Assembly (NCBI GenBank): GCA_964483245.1
Contig: CAZABP010000015.1
Span: forward strand, 1-64,000
Reading direction: 5' to 3'
Origin: CAZABP01 sp964483245
GTDB lineage: Bacteria > Planctomycetota > UBA1135 > UBA2386
Length of the DNA stretch: 64,000 nucleotides
Positions 63,074 through 64,000 of the stretch are shown here, piece by piece. A model generated the notes under the pieces. It made no database searches. It worked only from the letters and a program-made list of their open reading frames with translations, and was not told the DNA's origin. The position numbers and the translations under genes are program-made. How positions within the stretch are numbered: the first letter of the stretch is position 1; each line of letters begins with the position of its first letter.

Positions 63074-64000
63074 TCAGAAGCCCATGCCGCCCATGCCACC
63101 CATCCCGCCCATGCCGCCCATTCCACCCATGCCGCCCATCCCACCCATGCCGCCGCCGTGGGCGTGACCGGCACCAGCCGGTTCCTCCTCGTCCTTCGGC
63201 AGATTGGTGACGATGCAGTCGGTGGTCAGCAGCAGGCCGGCGACCGACACCGCGTTCTGCAGCGCCGTGCGCGTGACCTTGGTCGGGTCGATGATGCCGA
63301 GCTCGAGCATGTCGGCGTATTCGCCGCTCAGCGCGTTGAAGCCGTAGTTGGTGTTCTTCTGCTGCAGCACGCGGCGGACGACGACGCCACCGTCGTGGCC
63401 GGCGTTCTGCGCGATCGTGCGGATCGGGCGGGCCGCCGCGGTGCGCACGACGTCGACGCCGAACTGCTCGTCGCCGTCCAGCTCGAGCTTGTCGAGCGCC
63501 GCGGCCGCGCGCAGCAGCGCCGTGCCGCCGCCCGGCAGGATCCCTTCCTGGATCGCCGCGCGCGTCGCGTGCAGCGCATCCTCGACCAGCGCCTTGCGCT
63601 CCTTCATCTCGGTCTCGGTCTGCGCGCCGACGCGGATCTCGGCGATCCCGCCGGTCAGCTTCGCCAGCCGTTCCTGCAGCTTCTCGCGGTCGTAGTCCGA
63701 CGTCGTGTGCTCGATCTCGCGCCGGATCTGCGTCGCGCGCGCGGTGACCTCGCCGGTGCGCCCACGCCCCTCGACGATCGTCGTGTTGTCGTTGTCGACG
63801 ATGACGCGGCGCGCGCCGCCGAGCTGCTTGGGCGTCAGCTTCTCCAGCTCCATGCCGAGATCCTTGAAGATCGCCGTCGCGCCGGTCAGGATCGCGATGT
63901 CCTGCAGCATCGCCTTGCGGCGGTCGCCGAAGCCGGGCGCCTTGACGGCGACGACCTTGATGATCCCGCGCAGCTTGTTGACGACGAGCGTGGCGAGCGC
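63074..64000 (-). CDS. groEL1: 60 kDa chaperonin GroEL, first copy, C-terminal part (5' end outside window)
   Basis: 308 residues visible, from ALATLVVNKL to the stop, running off the window at 64000. The AFGDRRKAML-type segment, TTSDYDREKLQERLAKL and GIIDPTKVTRTALQNAVSVA are typical. The tail is GGMGGM repeats (about eight units), which lie inside the GroEL cavity in known structures. A His/Gly stretch (AGAGHAHGGG) precedes the repeats. First gene of the chaperone operon as far as seen. Any CIRCE element would be outside the window. Confidence 0.96.
   Translation of the reverse strand, partial: ALATLVVNKLRGIIKVVAVKAPGFGDRRKAMLQDIAILTGATAIFKDLGMELEKLTPKQLGGARRVIVDNDNTTIVEGRGRTGEVTARATQIRREIEHTTSDYDREKLQERLAKLTGGIAEIRVGAQTETEMKERKALVEDALHATRAAIQEGILPGGGTALLRAAAALDKLELDGDEQFGVDVVRTAAARPIRTIAQNAGHDGGVVVRRVLQQKNTNYGFNALSGEYADMLELGIIDPTKVTRTALQNAVSVAGLLLTTDCIVTNLPKDEEEPAGAGHAHGGGMGGMGGMGGMGGMGGMGGMGGMGF
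63078..63148 (-). repeat. 9-bp tandem repeat encoding the GroEL1 GGM tail
   Basis: About eight imperfect copies of a 9-bp unit (GGCGGCATG on the minus strand) encode Gly-Gly-Met. Confidence 0.85.

Overview
The window is GC-rich DNA (roughly 70% by eye), densely coding and without insertion sequences, phage genes or CRISPR arrays. Gene content points to a Gram-negative-type bacterium, most likely of the Planctomycetota. The grounds are lpxB, a SurA/PpiD-like envelope protein and signal peptidase I, the order groEL-groES-groEL-dnaJ-grpE (which I recall from Rhodopirellula), a large MoxR/DUF58/VWA operon, two DUF1570-like gluzincins, SBBP-repeat and prenyltransferase-repeat secreted proteins, and a short (200 aa) EF-Ts. 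The phylum call is inference from content, not from a phylogeny.

Layout. 1-720: 3' end of ahcY, then a tandem repeat. 877-2550: two convergent genes, a TPR protein and a two-TM protein, with near-identical promoter boxes. 2698-18965 (minus strand): six genes chained mostly by 4-nt ATGA overlaps. In transcription order these are an Omp28/thioredoxin-like protein, a 3-TM disordered protein, MoxR, DUF58, a BatA-like protein, and a 3023-residue protein joining a VWA domain, a very long TPR array and a C-terminal endonuclease/exonuclease/phosphatase domain. 19031-20176: a GGDEF protein divergent from rpsB-tsf-pyrH-frr (20241-23285). 23376-26573: tRNA-Lys, a Trm112-like protein and a SurA/PpiD-like protein. 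26657-30663: a surface-glycan type cluster of two methyltransferases, an FAD oxidoreductase and a GT2. 30711-35761: an SGNH hydrolase, then an O-antigen ligase/TPR protein, ftsY, nusB and ribH. 35877-40172: a small membrane protein, lepB, an SDR, a FAH-family protein and a prenyltransferase-repeat protein. 40342-43371: dapC-dapD-dapE. 43388-49648: a gluzincin, rhodanese, amidohydrolase and SBBP protein. 49677-56471: a pabA/trpG-type amidotransferase, ABC transporter, lpxB and ubiD operon, divergent from trkA. 56573-58904: a lipoprotein and a second gluzincin. 59026-64000: fmdB-like, grpE, dnaJ, groEL2, groES and a truncated groEL1.

Expression signals form a consistent pattern. Genes inside operons start by stop/start overlap (ATGA, GTGA, TGATG) or have a GGAGG-type site. 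Several operon-leading genes have a TANNNT -10 box only 6-8 nt before the start codon, as expected for leaderless mRNAs. The longest gene-free stretches are about 150-170 bp, so there is no gap above 300 bp to explain. The most unusual object is the VWA-TPR-nuclease-fold giant and its operon.
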